Below, one piece after another: positions 11,125 through 22,320 of a stretch of DNA of 64,000 nucleotides (positions are counted from its first letter, which is position 1; every line of letters begins with the position of its first letter). A program made the translations under genes and the position numbers. Under the pieces are notes generated by a model. It did no database searches. It was not told where the DNA came from and worked only from the letters and a program-made list of their open reading frames with translations. Source of the DNA: Rheum nobile (lineage: Eukaryota; Streptophyta; Magnoliopsida; Caryophyllales; Polygonaceae); assembly GCA_027886185.1 (NCBI GenBank), contig WOAB01000506.1, forward strand, positions 1,240,001 through 1,304,000, given 5' to 3'.

Positions 11125-13941
11125 ATATAAAATTTAATTGCATATGAAGAAATCTAATAAAACCCATTGAGAATTTCAAATAAATAAACCATGTATAATG
11201 AGTATCCTTGCAAAACGCACATTCAGAATGAAAATTTAGTTTAATTAAGGAATACAATAATCTGTTAGCAAAATTATGATTATGCAATCGAATCTTATAT
11301 ATTTTTAAGAGAAACAATTGATTTTTAGTTCATTACTATATAATAGTAAAATAAATACATTAAGAGATTTATCTTACCGTGAAAAGAGGTGGAGTACTGA
11401 TCAGATGTTGTTAACTCATATCTTTTGTCTGAATTTCATCCCCGAAGCAGACACCCTTTCCCACCTATCATTTAAATAGACTACAAAGAATAAATAGAAA
11501 GACTCCAATTAAATACTTTTTAACTTAGAATAAAAGAGAATGTTTAGTATTTAGATTTTTTTTAACATAATATATGGAGTTATTAACAATTAAAAGGGGA
11601 AGTTTTTCGGCCTTATGTTCAACATTTCATTAATTAATTCTTGTGTAACTTATCATTGATGATTAAGGCGTTATATAATTAATATCACGTACAATATAAA
11701 AAACAGTCTTTTCATAATCACATTTTATATTCACGTTGATTGGATATATAGAAAAGTGGTGGTTATAATAATTTCCCTCAAAATCATTACTCTTCACATA
11801 TCAAAGTTACGACCGATGGAAGTAACATAATCATAATTAGTCTATATCTATATATATTTATAAGTTAGCATTCTAGGTCATTGAATGCTAACTTTTAAAG
11901 ACAAAATCAAAGGCTTAAATATGCCTAAAGTTATAGTTTGCCTGCAGGATTAGTTTATCACCCTTAGTATATAATATGTTAGATTTTCTGATCGGTTTTT
12001 ACTCTAGGGTTTATAAACCAATATAAAAACATAAGTATAATTATAGGCTACTTTGTAATTTAACTAATTAAATTATCTTTGTTTATTTTAATATACCATA
12101 GCATAATTATGTGTATATATAAAAATGAGCACTATTTATAAGTAATTATTCCTCACGCACTTTTTTCAGCTAAATCTTGCCTCTATGTATGGACTACTCT
12201 TTAGGTTATGACTCATTTTTTAACCTAAATCTCAATTAGTGATAGTTACTACATACTGTATTCGTTATATTTTGCTCTCATTTACTCCTATTTTAATATT
12301 ATCCAATTACTACACGTAACTCCCGTATTTAGTACACATTGAATGGTTTGAAACAAATTATAGTCAAGATGTCTAAACAGTTATATGTCAAAATGGCTTC
12401 ACTTTCCAATTAACATTTTCATCTATAAAAGGGCGAAAACGGTGGTATTCCGTTCATTTGCTATGGGCATCCATCATATCATTCTTCTACATGGAAATTA
12501 TCTTTAGAAAGCCATATAGTGAAGCTTGGGAGATAGTGGGCAACACCTTAAAAAGACATGGTCACTGAAGTAAGCATAATTATTAAGTTAAAGATGTGAA
12601 TGGGGATTCCCGATTGTCGATGATGCAAGTATATATCCACCTCATGGTAAACTATTCTTGATTATATGTATTTGGATCTCTTTTGTAGTCTACAATACTT
12701 ACATATATCGGTTTAAATTTATTAATATAATTGTATTTTGATCGAGATAGGTTAATTTTATGTGAAGATGTCAGAGAATTGGATAATCTAATAGCACTAT
12801 TGAGGCATCGATTGTTTACATCATGCACCAATAGCTTTCACTAGAAGGAGGACAAAGACAATCGATTTAGGACGACTGATTGTTAGTAAAGAATAAAGCA
12901 AACTATTTTATGAACGATGTAAACCCTTCAACTATTGGTAGCATAAATTCAATTAGGTTTGTATTTTTAGTATCTTTTTTGTACTAAATCGTTTTAGGTA
13001 GGTGTGTTGTTATTTTGGTTAAGGATGATTTTTATTGTTTTATTTTATACATATTCATTTTATACTCATCATGTATATATACTAAATTTGGCCTCATTGG
13101 TGTTGGTCTAGAGGAATTAATCAAGGATGGAAGCCGAAATAATAGACATGTACTCACTCTCACATATGAAATGTACAAGGAATAAGTTATGAATTATAAT
13201 TTCGCTAAGAAGAGTAAGCAAGTACCGATAAAATAACTAATGTACTTTTATATAAAATGTAACAATGTTTAAGAAAATGCAGAGTCACCAATTATTTATA
13301 TTACTCCGTATTTAATAAGAATAGGAATTAATGACTAATATATTTTAATTAAAATGATATTAATGTCTAGGAATATGTAAAGTCAATGTGACTAATAAAA
13401 CGATATGCATTTCAGACCAAATAAATAAAATGATATATTAATGAATATTAATAACTAAAGCATAACAGAAAAGACATTATTAAAATGCAATAAATTTGTA
13501 AGATAAAGGCAAAAAATTAGAATCGTGGAGGGTAGTGGAGCATGTAAGACATGAGCGTTGTTGTAGCAAGTTTCTTACAAATACTCGAGTTCAAGCACAA
13601 CATATAATTAGATAGGCATTTCTAAAATATTTCCCAAATATTTTCAAAGGAAAAAACGCATCCTTACAAAAAACAACCACCACCTTACTTACAAAAAACA
13701 ACCACCACCTTAATTCAAAATTTAAATTGAACTTCTGACCAAAAAAATTAATAAAAATTGTACTTCGTACAATCATAGCATTATATACCTAAAATACTTA
13801 GATATTACATTTTTTTTGTCAAGACTTAGATATTACATTTAAACACATATCAAACAATATATCGTCTAAGATAAAACATGAAACAACAATCCATATGTTA
13901 GAAACTCAAATTTAAATCGTGACACTACATATACATAAAAG

Positions 13942-13972
13942 GCCCGTGCGAAGCACGGGCTTCGATTTCTAG
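13942..13972 (+). mobile_element. Helitron 3' terminus (hairpin plus CTAG)
   Basis: The palindrome GCCCGTGC-GAA-GCACGGGC is followed 9 nt later by CTAG ending at 13972, with T next. This is the structure of Helitron 3' ends: a GC hairpin a few bases before CTRR and insertion between A and T. The 5' end is not certain; starts like tctatatata near 11850 are possible, which would make the element about 2.1 kb. No Rep-helicase coding was seen, so it would be non-autonomous. Confidence 0.6.
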
Positions 13973-14474
13973 TAATACTAAAAGTTAACTATTTTGTTCT
14001 AATAAATGCTTCAATTTATTAGGGAAAAAATCTATTGTACATATGAGGTAATATATTGTATGTTTTTTGCCTTTTTTCACCCAAAATAACAAATTTAATG
14101 TTTTTTCACTATTATTATTTTTACAATAATAATTGGTATGTCTATTATAAATATATTGTAATATTTTTTTATCAATAAATGTTATCTTTAATAGGATTTT
14201 TAATTTTTTTTAAATATAATTAAAATTGTCATATATTATAAAGTTTTATTTAGTATAGTTTATTCAAGTTTTCGTCATTGATTGCACCATGATAAAATTT
14301 ATAAATTTTAGTTTTGTAATTTGATATTATAAAAGTTAAACTCTAAATTTTCTTCTTATTTGAAGTACATAACATAAATACTTTAGCAAAATTATTAAAA
14401 AATCAATGGTATAAAGATAAACCTATTTTTAGTAAATAAAATTAAATACTCTATTTAATATTAGTCATAGCCTA

Positions 14475-14863
14475 TCTATATATACTATGTAATATGTCTA
14501 AAAATTTTATGCGTCGTCATCACGTTCAATTCGCCTACGTGTCATCACCAATCCAACCATCATTCGCCACATCATTCAGCCTCTAAATAAAATTATAACA
14601 ATGAGTGTAATTTAATTATATATAAAGTTCATTTAATTAATAAAATTATGTATTATACAATCTTACTCTGTAACTAAAAAAATGATCACCTAAATTATTG
14701 AATTACAAATCGTTAATAGAATAAATTCTAATTGTAGGGAAAAAAAGATGGTCTCTTATTAAAAAAACAAATACACTTTAATACAAACTTATTATTTTAT
14801 ATATTATAAAAAACAAAACAATAATATGTTTTTTACGTGCGAAGCACGGGTTTAACCATCTAG
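14475..14863 (+). mobile_element. Short non-autonomous Helitron
   Basis: The candidate 5' end is TCTATATATACTATG at 14475, preceded by A. The 3' end has the hairpin-forming ACGTGCGAAGCACGGG (about 14834-14850) and CTAG ending at 14863, followed by T. At 389 bp with no coding, it fits a small deletion derivative. Its hairpin shares GTGCGAAGCACGGG with the terminus at 13972, so both probably belong to one family. Confidence 0.6.
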
Positions 14864-15555
14864 TTTTAGAAAATGAACTATTCATCATGTGCCACCAAAA
14901 CCACACCATTAGATTATTATTATTATTATTATTATATTTAGTGTTTTTATAAAACTAATATGCTTAATAAATAACAAAAAAATTATTTGACCAACATGCT
15001 CCTAAAAAGATTGAAACATGTCATATTTAGGTTTTTTTTGTAATAACCATCACCAATAAGCTTATATGTGTCATCACTTTTCTTTCGCAGGTAGATCATC
15101 CTATAGGTATATCGGTGAGCAAAAATAATGAAAGTAATTAACGATGACAAAATCCATTTGTATATGTATATAAAATAAGATAAGAAATATCAAAATATTC
15201 TTATTATATCTCTATGTTTATTTGTTTGAACTTCAACCAGTTCGTATGTAGCTGTCTTCATCAAGAGGGTATAACATGGGAAAGAAAATTAAAATAAAAA
15301 ATCTCCAAAAAAATGTAACAAATGATAAATATATAATAGTATTTTGCTAGTAAAATTATTCTAAACCTATAAAAATGTTAAAAGATATAAATAATTCAAG
15401 AAGACTCAAACCTTTAACGTAACCTTTGTGTTCGTATACAACCACCTAATCATTTAGATAAAGAGCATAGTTGACTTTTAATGAAATTGAAATAAAAAAT
15501 TTAACAAAATCATCTCAACTAATATATGTCATTAGTTATTCAAGACTCTATATAT

Positions 15556-15749
15556 GTTATAGTATATATAAATATAGATAGATAGATAAATGGATAAATA
15601 TAAGGATTTGAGTAACTAATTAATATAAATAATAAATAATAAAAGATAAAATAGTATATATAAATATAGATAGATAGATAAATGGATAAATATAAAGATT
15701 TGAGTAATTAATTAATATAAACAAAAAAACAATAAAAGATAAAATAGTA
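15556..15749. repeat. Tandem duplication of a roughly 97-bp AT-rich block
   Basis: The block containing gatagatagataaatgg, then gatttgagtaa and ending aaagataaaatag occurs at about 15556-15652 and again at about 15653-15749, with a few substitutions and small indels. A (gata)n microsatellite sits inside each copy. Confidence 0.75.
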
Positions 15750-15769
15750 AAACAAAGTTGTTAAGAAGG

Positions 15770-15830
15770 GGGATTGCATCCTAGACCTCTTGTATTAGGA
15801 GAGTGTCTTTAACCATTGAGGTATAATAGA
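15770..15830 (-). mobile_element. tRNA-like relic, possibly a decayed SINE head
   Basis: On the minus strand, cctcaatggttaaaga resembles a pol III A box. About 30 nt further on, aggatgcaatccc resembles a B box (consensus GGTTCGANTCC). No clear tail or target duplication was seen, so this is a relic at best. Confidence 0.35.
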
Positions 15831-16074
15831 AGATTTAGTTTGTAATAAAAGATCAAAAAAAAAAATTTATCATATTTATTAGACATTAATTACACATTTA
15901 GTTTGTTTTATATATTTATAGATAGATAGATATCACATAGAGTTCTAGTCAGGGTGGATCCAACGGGGCTGGAGGAGCGGTCGCCCTCGTGCTTCCCTAC
16001 GACGAGTATATGTATAGACATTGTAGTGATTAACCGAGTTGGGGGTTTCATGCCATATAAATTTCAAATAAGAG

Positions 16075-16140
16075 ATTTAGCTTAAGTGGTAAAGCAATTA
16101 GACATGTCCATGGAGACCCTTGTTGAAGTCCTGTTAGCCT
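16075..16140 (+). mobile_element. tRNA-like relic, possibly a decayed SINE head
   Basis: The text tagcttaagtggtaaagca is close to a tRNA A box, and cttgttgaagtcct about 35 nt later is a weak B box. It does not fold into a complete tRNA as read. It lies about 150 bp upstream of the LINE. Confidence 0.35.
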
Positions 16141-16367
16141 CTTGTCTCACTTTCATTTTCTTTTTCCTTACATCCCAAACCCCATTGCCTCAATTTTATG
16201 TTTTATTTAAAACTAATTCCTTTCCTTTTTTGTTGTTATTTTATACTATGTTTGTAATTACTATATATCAATCAAGTGTACGATAAAATTGGATGTTGTA
16301 CCATTCTTTGTAGCTGGCGATTTCTTCCTCCTCACGTCTGTAACGACCACGTTGGAACTCATCGCCG

Positions 16368-17624
16368 ATGGCTTCTCCGGCTTGTCCGGGAGAGGGCGTG
16401 ACTACCAGGCAGGCAAGGAAGCATGGTAGAGCTGGAATTCCAGTAGCACAGAAGCATGGTAGAGCTGTTCATCCGGCGGTGAAAGCTACGACTACAACTA
16501 AACACGATCCGATTCCGGCTAAGGTGATTAGAATTGAAGTTCCTCAGACTAAATCGGTTATGACGGTAACAAATTCTGATTCTCTGCGAAGCAATTCTCC
16601 TTCGATTTCTGCGGTTGAAGGTCCTAAAGCTAAATCGAAACATCTTGGCAATAAGCTTGAACTAATTGAAGTTCCGAATAGAGATATGTATGAATTTCAA
16701 TTGAGTGATGTGTGATCGGAGATGACTAAATGGCAATATACATTAATTGGTGGAGTTCTTGGTCAGAATGTTTCACTTGAGGTTATGACTGAGTTTATCA
16801 AGCAGATTTGGGAAATTGAACTTCCGGAAATTGACCTGAAAGTGAATGGCATATGGATTTTCCGTTTTCAGAACCAAGAGCAGATGAATTGGGTAATGGA
16901 TCAGGGACCGTGGCTCATTATGGACTCGAAACCCCTGGCATTGAAGGTGTGGAAGTCTGGGACTCCTATGGCGTGGTCTTGCTTTGAGAAGGTTCCGGCA
17001 TGGGTCCAATTGAGGAACATAGATCCTATTTTTTGCTCTGAAAGGATGTTGAGTATTATTGGTAGTATGATTGGGGTTCCAATCTGCATGGACCATTTCA
17101 CTGCAACTAGGAACCATGTTTCTTATGCTAGACTTCTGGTTCTTGTTAGTGTCCAGGATACTATGAAACCAGAGGTTAAGCTCATTGGACCTGATGGAAC
17201 TGAGTGTAAAATTCGCATTTGGTATGAATGGTTGCCTTGGACATGCTCTAGTTGTGGTGTGTTTGGACATTCCACAGCGGTATGCGAAGCCAATAAGAAG
17301 AAATTTAATCAGTTGACTAAAGAGAATAATAAGGGGATTAGTGACAAGAAGTATGTTTGGGTTGCTAAGCAGCATTTGAAGGAGAATGAGACTGATAAAG
17401 ATAAGCCTAGTTTGCCAGTTGAGGAGACTCGAAGTAATGAAAGAAACTCTTCAGAGGTGGTTATCCTGGATGATACAATAACCCAGACTGCTGAGTTACC
17501 TATTGGACAATCAAACAGTATTAGATCTTCTACTAGTCATAAGGAGAAGTCCTACTCCTCAAAGGATGGCCCCTCAACTACTCACTTGAGTTGTAGCAGC
17601 TCCCCTCATCAGGAGAATGATTGA
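16368..17624 (+). pseudogene. LINE ORF1: DUF4283 RNA-binding protein with zinc knuckle
   Basis: The start at 16368 gives MASPACPGEG; a basic, Ser/Thr-rich N-terminus runs to about 16690. A TGA at 16713 (TGG, Trp, expected) splits the frame, which resumes at once as SEMTKWQYTLIGGVLGQN. The following 150 residues are the DUF4283 domain of plant LINE ORF1 (KVNGIWIFRF, DQGPWLIM, VPAWVQLRNI), and the CCHC-type knuckle CSSCGVFGHSTAVC lies near 17245-17290. The C-terminal 100 residues are Ser/Glu-rich. ORF1 would coat element RNA. Its end overlaps the ORF2 start by 8 nt (17617-17624). Without the single TGA it would be about 418 residues. Confidence 0.8.
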
Positions 17625-20600
17625 GATCACTATTGGAAGCTGGAATACTAGGGGATGTTGCACTTCCCCTAGGCCTCACTTAGTGAGGGACTTTGTGCAC
17701 ATAAATAAACTAAACCTTGTGGGTTTGCTTGAAACTAAGGTTCCTTTTGAGAAAGAAGAATTTATATCCAAAAAGTTAATGAAACATTGACAATATATCA
17801 CTAACAGTTCTCAGTCTTACAAAGGAAGGATTTGGGTCACGTGGGATCCTGTGGTGCTCAGTATTGTTCCTCTTGCAATCTCCCCTCAGATGATACATTA
17901 TAAGGTGCAAAGTAGAGATAATATGATTTGTTTCTATGCTACTTTTGTATATGCTTTCAATGCTAAGCTTGAGAGGAGATCTCTGTGGAATGAGTTACTA
18001 AATTTGGCTAATGGAATCAATGAGCCTTGGGCTGTCTTAGGAGACTTTAATTGTTTTCTTCAATCAGCAGAGAAGATCTCTTTCAAGAGTAACTTGTTCC
18101 ATTGTTCAGATGAGCTGGTGCAGGTTCTTGAGCAGACTCAGCTAAGTGATCATATCTTCTCGGGGGCTCACTATACTTGGAGTAATCAATAGGAGGGAAG
18201 AGACAAAATTGCTTGAAAGCTTGATCGAGTGCTTATTAATCAGGTTTGGGACGACAGCTTTCCAACTTCTAGAGTGTTTTTTGCAGATCCTAATATCTCT
18301 GATCACTCTCCAGCTATCTTACATGTCAATCCTAACCTTGGCTTTAAAAGAATTCCATTTAAATTTTGAAATTTCTGGACTGAAGAGCCTGATTATTCAG
18401 AATTGATCTCTAGTGCCTGGCAAGGCACTTTGAATGGGAATGCTCAGTTTGTTTTGGCCTCTAAACTGAAGAGAACTAAAGCAGTGTTGAAGAGATGGCA
18501 GAAAGGCAGATTCAGGCAATTGGAAATGATGGTGGAGGAATGTGTTGAAAGATTGAAGATGTCAAATGAAGTACTTCAGCATGATTTTTCCTGTGTAGCT
18601 AAACAACAAGATGTTGTGAATGCTAAAGAGGAGCTTAATCTGAGAATGAGCCAATTGCAAAGTTTTATTGTTCAAAGAGCTAAGGTGGATTGGATTAAAC
18701 TTGGTGAAGATACCTCTCCGATTTTCTACAATGAGATCAAAGTCAGAAAAGCTAAGTGCAGTATTTTTGCTCTCAAAGATGCTCATGGCCAAGTGATTGA
18801 TTCTGATTCAGCAATTGAAGCAGAAATTTTGCAATTCTACATCAATCTTTTTGGTACAGAAGGCTTGACTACCACTTCTAATTTTGATGACTATGGAGGA
18901 ACTAAGATAGACAATGCTCATCACTTATCTATTTGCTCCTTGCCAAGAGGAGAAGAGATAAAGGATGCAACTTTTGATATTGGTAATTTGAAATCCCCGG
19001 GGCCTGATGGATTTGGTAGTTTATTTTTCAAACATGGTTGGGAGATTGTGGGTCAGGATGTTATTGCTGCTGTTCAAGACTTCTTCAGAAGAGGCAGAAT
19101 TTTGAGAGAATCTAATGCAACTTTTGTGAGCCTCATCCCTAAGGTTGATAATCCTTTCCTTGTCAAGGACTTTATGCCAATCTCATGTTGCAATACTGTG
19201 CTGAAGATCATTTCAAAAGTACTTGTGAAGAGAATGAGGCCACTCCTTGATGAGATTGTGTCCATCAATCAAAGAGCATTTGTTCCTGGCCGTTCTATAG
19301 CTCACAATATTGCTGTGGCTCAAGACATTGTTAGAGGATATGATAGTAAAAATATATCCCCTAGGTGTCTTCTCCAAATTGATCTCCAAAAAGCTTATGA
19401 TTGTGTTAGTTGGGACTACCTTCATAAAGCTCTTATTTTCCTGAATATTCCTGAGCAGCTTATTGGTTGGATAATGGAATGTGTGTCTACACCTTCTCAT
19501 TCTATCATGATCAATAGAGAGGATAAAGGGTTCTTTAAAGGTGGAAGAGGGCTAATACAAGGTGATCCTCTCTCCCCTTTTCTGTTTGTCCTTGTTATGG
19601 AAATGTTTGCTAGGAAGTTGAACAAAGCAAGTCAGAAGAAAGGTTTTGGTTATCACCCAAAATGTAAGCAGCTTCAGTTGTTGAGCATTGCTTTTGCTGA
19701 TGATCTTATGATCTTTTTTAAGCCCACTCTCTTCTCTTTAAAGATCATTAAAGACTGCCTTATAGAGTTTGCTCAGGAGTCTGGATTGGTTGCAAATAGC
19801 TCAAAGTCTAAGGTGTTTTTTGGAGGCCTTAATGCTGCTAGAAGAGAGGAATGTGCTAACATCCTTTGTTTTGCTCAGGGGGTCTTTCCAATTAAATACC
19901 TTGGAATCCCTCTTCATTCTAAGAAGCTCAAAGTTGATGAATATGGTCCATTATATGACAGATTGAAGCAAGTCATACACTGCAGAAGTGCAAGAAAAAT
20001 TTCTTATTCAAGCAGAGCACATGTAATTAGAGTTGTGTTGGAGGGTGTTCTTTCTTTTTGGATGCAGATTATTCCTATCCCCAAAAAAGTGATTAGAAGA
20101 ATAGAAAGCCTTTGCAGATCCTATCTATGGTCTGGAGACCTTGGCAGTGGTAGGAACCTAGTAGCTTGGAGTAAAGTTTGCCAGGATTTTGGTAATGAAG
20201 GGTTGAATTTCAAGGAACTCCTCTCTTGGAAGAAAACTTTACTCTTTAGACTCATCTTTGATCTGCACTGGGAGAAAAATAATTTGTGGACTCTATGGGT
20301 TAAACAAAACATCATTAAGAGAGGAGATATCTGACATGTTGAGTTGAATTCTTCTTGTTCTTGGCTGTGGAGAAACCTATTGAAGATCAGGGATAGTGTC
20401 CAACATCAACAACACTCTATGTCAATGCCCCTAATAACAAGAAGTGATGGTAAACTGAACACTGCTGGTCTTTATTCTTTACTGAGGCCTAGAGAGCATC
20501 ATGCTCCCTGGTGTGGAGTGATTTGGAAGGGTATTCAAGCCAGAAAATGGAGTTTTATATGTTGGTTAACTACTCTTGGAAGACTTCCAACAACTGCTAA

Positions 20601-21009
20601 ATTACATAGATGGGGCATTATTGACAATCCGAGCTGTTCTCTTTGTTTGGGAGGTGATGAAGATGAAGACCACATCTGGTTTGAATGTCCTGTTGTGAAT
20701 AATATCACAAATAAAGTGCTGGAATTGGCAAGGCATTCAAACAAGGAAAAATAACCTTGTTGCTTGGTGGGATTGGTTTGTTGTCTGTGACAAGAAGAAG
20801 AACAATATCTATCTTTCAAAACTGCTTACTGTCATGGAGATTGTTTACTTCACTTGGCAATTAAGGAATGCAGTGATCTTCAAAGGAGCAACTGTGAATG
20901 AGGATGAAGAAGTAAAGAAGATTATTCAAGCTTGTAAGTTCAGAATTTTACTTAAAATTCCCATGAGTGGAAGAAGAGGTAGTGCTATGAGAAGAAGGCT
21001 AAGAATCTG
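17617..21009 (+). pseudogene. LINE ORF2: endonuclease, reverse transcriptase and zf-RVT (broken)
   Basis: The ATG at 17617 opens MIEITIGSWNTRG, the N-terminus of an APE-like endonuclease. LLETK near 17725, GDFN near 18042 and SDHSPA near 18300 are its other catalytic blocks. Stops at 17788 (TGA), 18190 (TAG), 18212 (TGA) and 18368 (TGA) interrupt it. RT runs uninterrupted at 18403-20331: KSPGPDGFG near 19000, LLQIDLQKAYDCVSWDY near 19370, GLIQGDPLSPFLF near 19550 and the catalytic FADDLM near 19693. After a TGA at 20332, the zf-RVT domain follows (CSLCLGGDEDEDHIWFEC near 20635-20690). A frameshift near 20752 leads to the tail ending at 21009. No RNase H domain was seen. Confidence 0.85.
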
Positions 21010-21438
21010 ATTGTCTGATTGGCTGATGTTGGTATTTGGAAGTCTGCTTGTTCTGTTTGCTCTTCAAGTTCATCAGGAGTAAGGCAGAGCCAAGTAGCAA
21101 GATTTAAAGACCTATGTTGGTTTTTCTTCCCTTGTCGTCTTTTTCTGTGTTTTGTATTTGGATGTTTCTTTTATTGTTGTTTTGTCTTGTTTTGTTTCTG
21201 TCTATCATGTGTTTGGTTTTGATATTCTGTTATTTCCTATTTCTGGCTCTTTGTTCTGTTTCTGTGCCTTAGTTCCTTGTGTTGTATTTGGTTGGTGTTT
21301 GCTTGTTTTTTTTTTCCTAGCTTTGGTTTGATCTTGTATTTTGGTGGTTTGGTTTGTTTTCGTATTGGTGATTGTAAATAGGACGTTGGGCCTTTTTCCC
21401 AACCATCTATAAAACTTTACCATTTGGCTAAAAAAATT
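21010..21438 (+). other. LINE 3' untranslated region and A-rich tail
   Basis: Strongly T/G-rich on the plus strand with repeated ttgttttg-type words, ending tttggctaaaaaaa. The open frames here, on both strands, are compositional artefacts. Confidence 0.6.
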
Positions 21439-21470
21439 TATAAAAATAAATGCAGAAAATATTTTGTTTT

Positions 21471-21818
21471 TGTTATGAACATTTTAAAAGCATTTAGAAG
21501 TTTATGAACATGTGATGTAACACATGTTTAATTAAGTATGAACACAAGTGTTGTATAAGTTTGACAACTTAGATAGATTATTGGAGGTAAATAGTAATGG
21601 TGAATTATTCACCTTCTTGACCTTGATATTAGTCAAGAATTGTATGCTACCATTGGCCTATAAATAGAAGCCTTAACCATTATGAAAGATACACCAACAA
21701 AGAGCAAGAATACATCTCTAAAGTTCTTGATCTCTCTCCCTCTTTTCTAATACTTAAAGTTGTTTTAGGTGTTTCTTTATAAAGGTTTAAGTGATCTTGC
21801 CTTAATCACTTTATAACA
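21471..21818 (+). repeat. 5' LTR of Copia D
   Basis: 348 bp, TGTTATGAAC to TTTATAACA. A TATA box, ctataaatag, sits at 21658-21667, in the position expected for the element promoter. The internal region begins cgttatcagcacgagtc directly after it, the likely primer-binding site. Confidence 0.9.
21658..21667 (+). promoter_or_regulatory. TATA box in the 5' LTR of Copia D
   Basis: ctataaatag, about 160 bp before the LTR end; the 3' LTR has the same motif at 27491-27500. It would start the genomic RNA within the LTR. There is no experimental support here. Confidence 0.5.
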
Positions 21819-22320
21819 CGTTATCAGCACGAGTCTCTAAATACCGCTTGAGCTTCGTGAATCATCAAGCTCTAAGGCGGCGAAAAATCTCATCGTCGGC
21901 CATGGAAATGGTTGAAAGAAAATGGAAGGGGATATCGAAAATGGAGACGAGAAGAAGAAGATAAGGACGATGAAAAAGGGTAATAATGGGTGACCATAAA
22001 TAAAAGAGGGTAAAAGAAAACGGCCGGGTTTTAATTGTTCCCGCCAAAATTATCTTCGTATGATTTCTTACTTGCATTATGTCTATACAGTATGATCACT
22101 ATTCTATTTCATGCCTTCTGATTGCATACTATACACATTCTTTATATAAAGTCTATGTACATGCTATCTACATACCTATGGTGATATGAAAAGATAATAT
22201 GACATGACTTTAACAGTTATTCGGCCATATCGTTTCACACATGACTCATAAATCATTCATGCATAATGTTGAACATGCTAATTATATTATATTATACAAC
22301 TCTTGATTTCTAGTAACTAA

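Larger units (their letters stand above)
11125..16285. other. Gene-free AT-rich region with Helitron and tRNA-like relics
   Basis: Over 5 kb with no supported protein gene. Besides the items listed separately it holds a short direct duplication (ttacaaaaaacaaccaccac, two copies at about 13668 and 13690), an (att)n run near 14917-14933 and a TATA-like ctataaaagggcg near 12423 with no convincing gene after it. The minus-strand open frame at 11075-11317 has no recognisable domain. Confidence 0.5.
16290..21438 (+). mobile_element. LINE (L1-type non-LTR retrotransposon), nearly full length
   Basis: The order is ORF1 (DUF4283 plus zinc knuckle), then ORF2 (APE-type endonuclease, RT, zf-RVT), then a T/G-rich 3' UTR and an A-rich tail (ctaaaaaaa at about 21428-21437). 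This matches plant L1 elements. The leader before ORF1 is only about 80 nt of recognisable sequence, so the 5' end may be truncated. I could not match a target duplication because Copia D sits 33 bp beyond the tail. Six nonsense changes and at least one frameshift inactivate it. Confidence 0.85.

Noticed and set aside
11075..11317. 80-codon minus-strand frame with several Cys
   Set aside because: No recognised motif; AT-rich background gives such frames by chance. A splice-acceptor-like tttggttgcag precedes part of it, but no exon partner was found.
12420..12560. Host gene promoter with TATA box ctataaaaggg
   Set aside because: No supported exon, ORF or leader follows; a single TATA word in AT-rich DNA is expected by chance.
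16773..17375. 200-codon minus-strand frame inside LINE ORF1
   Set aside because: Shadow of ORF1 on the opposite strand; the plus frame has clear DUF4283 and zinc-knuckle motifs.
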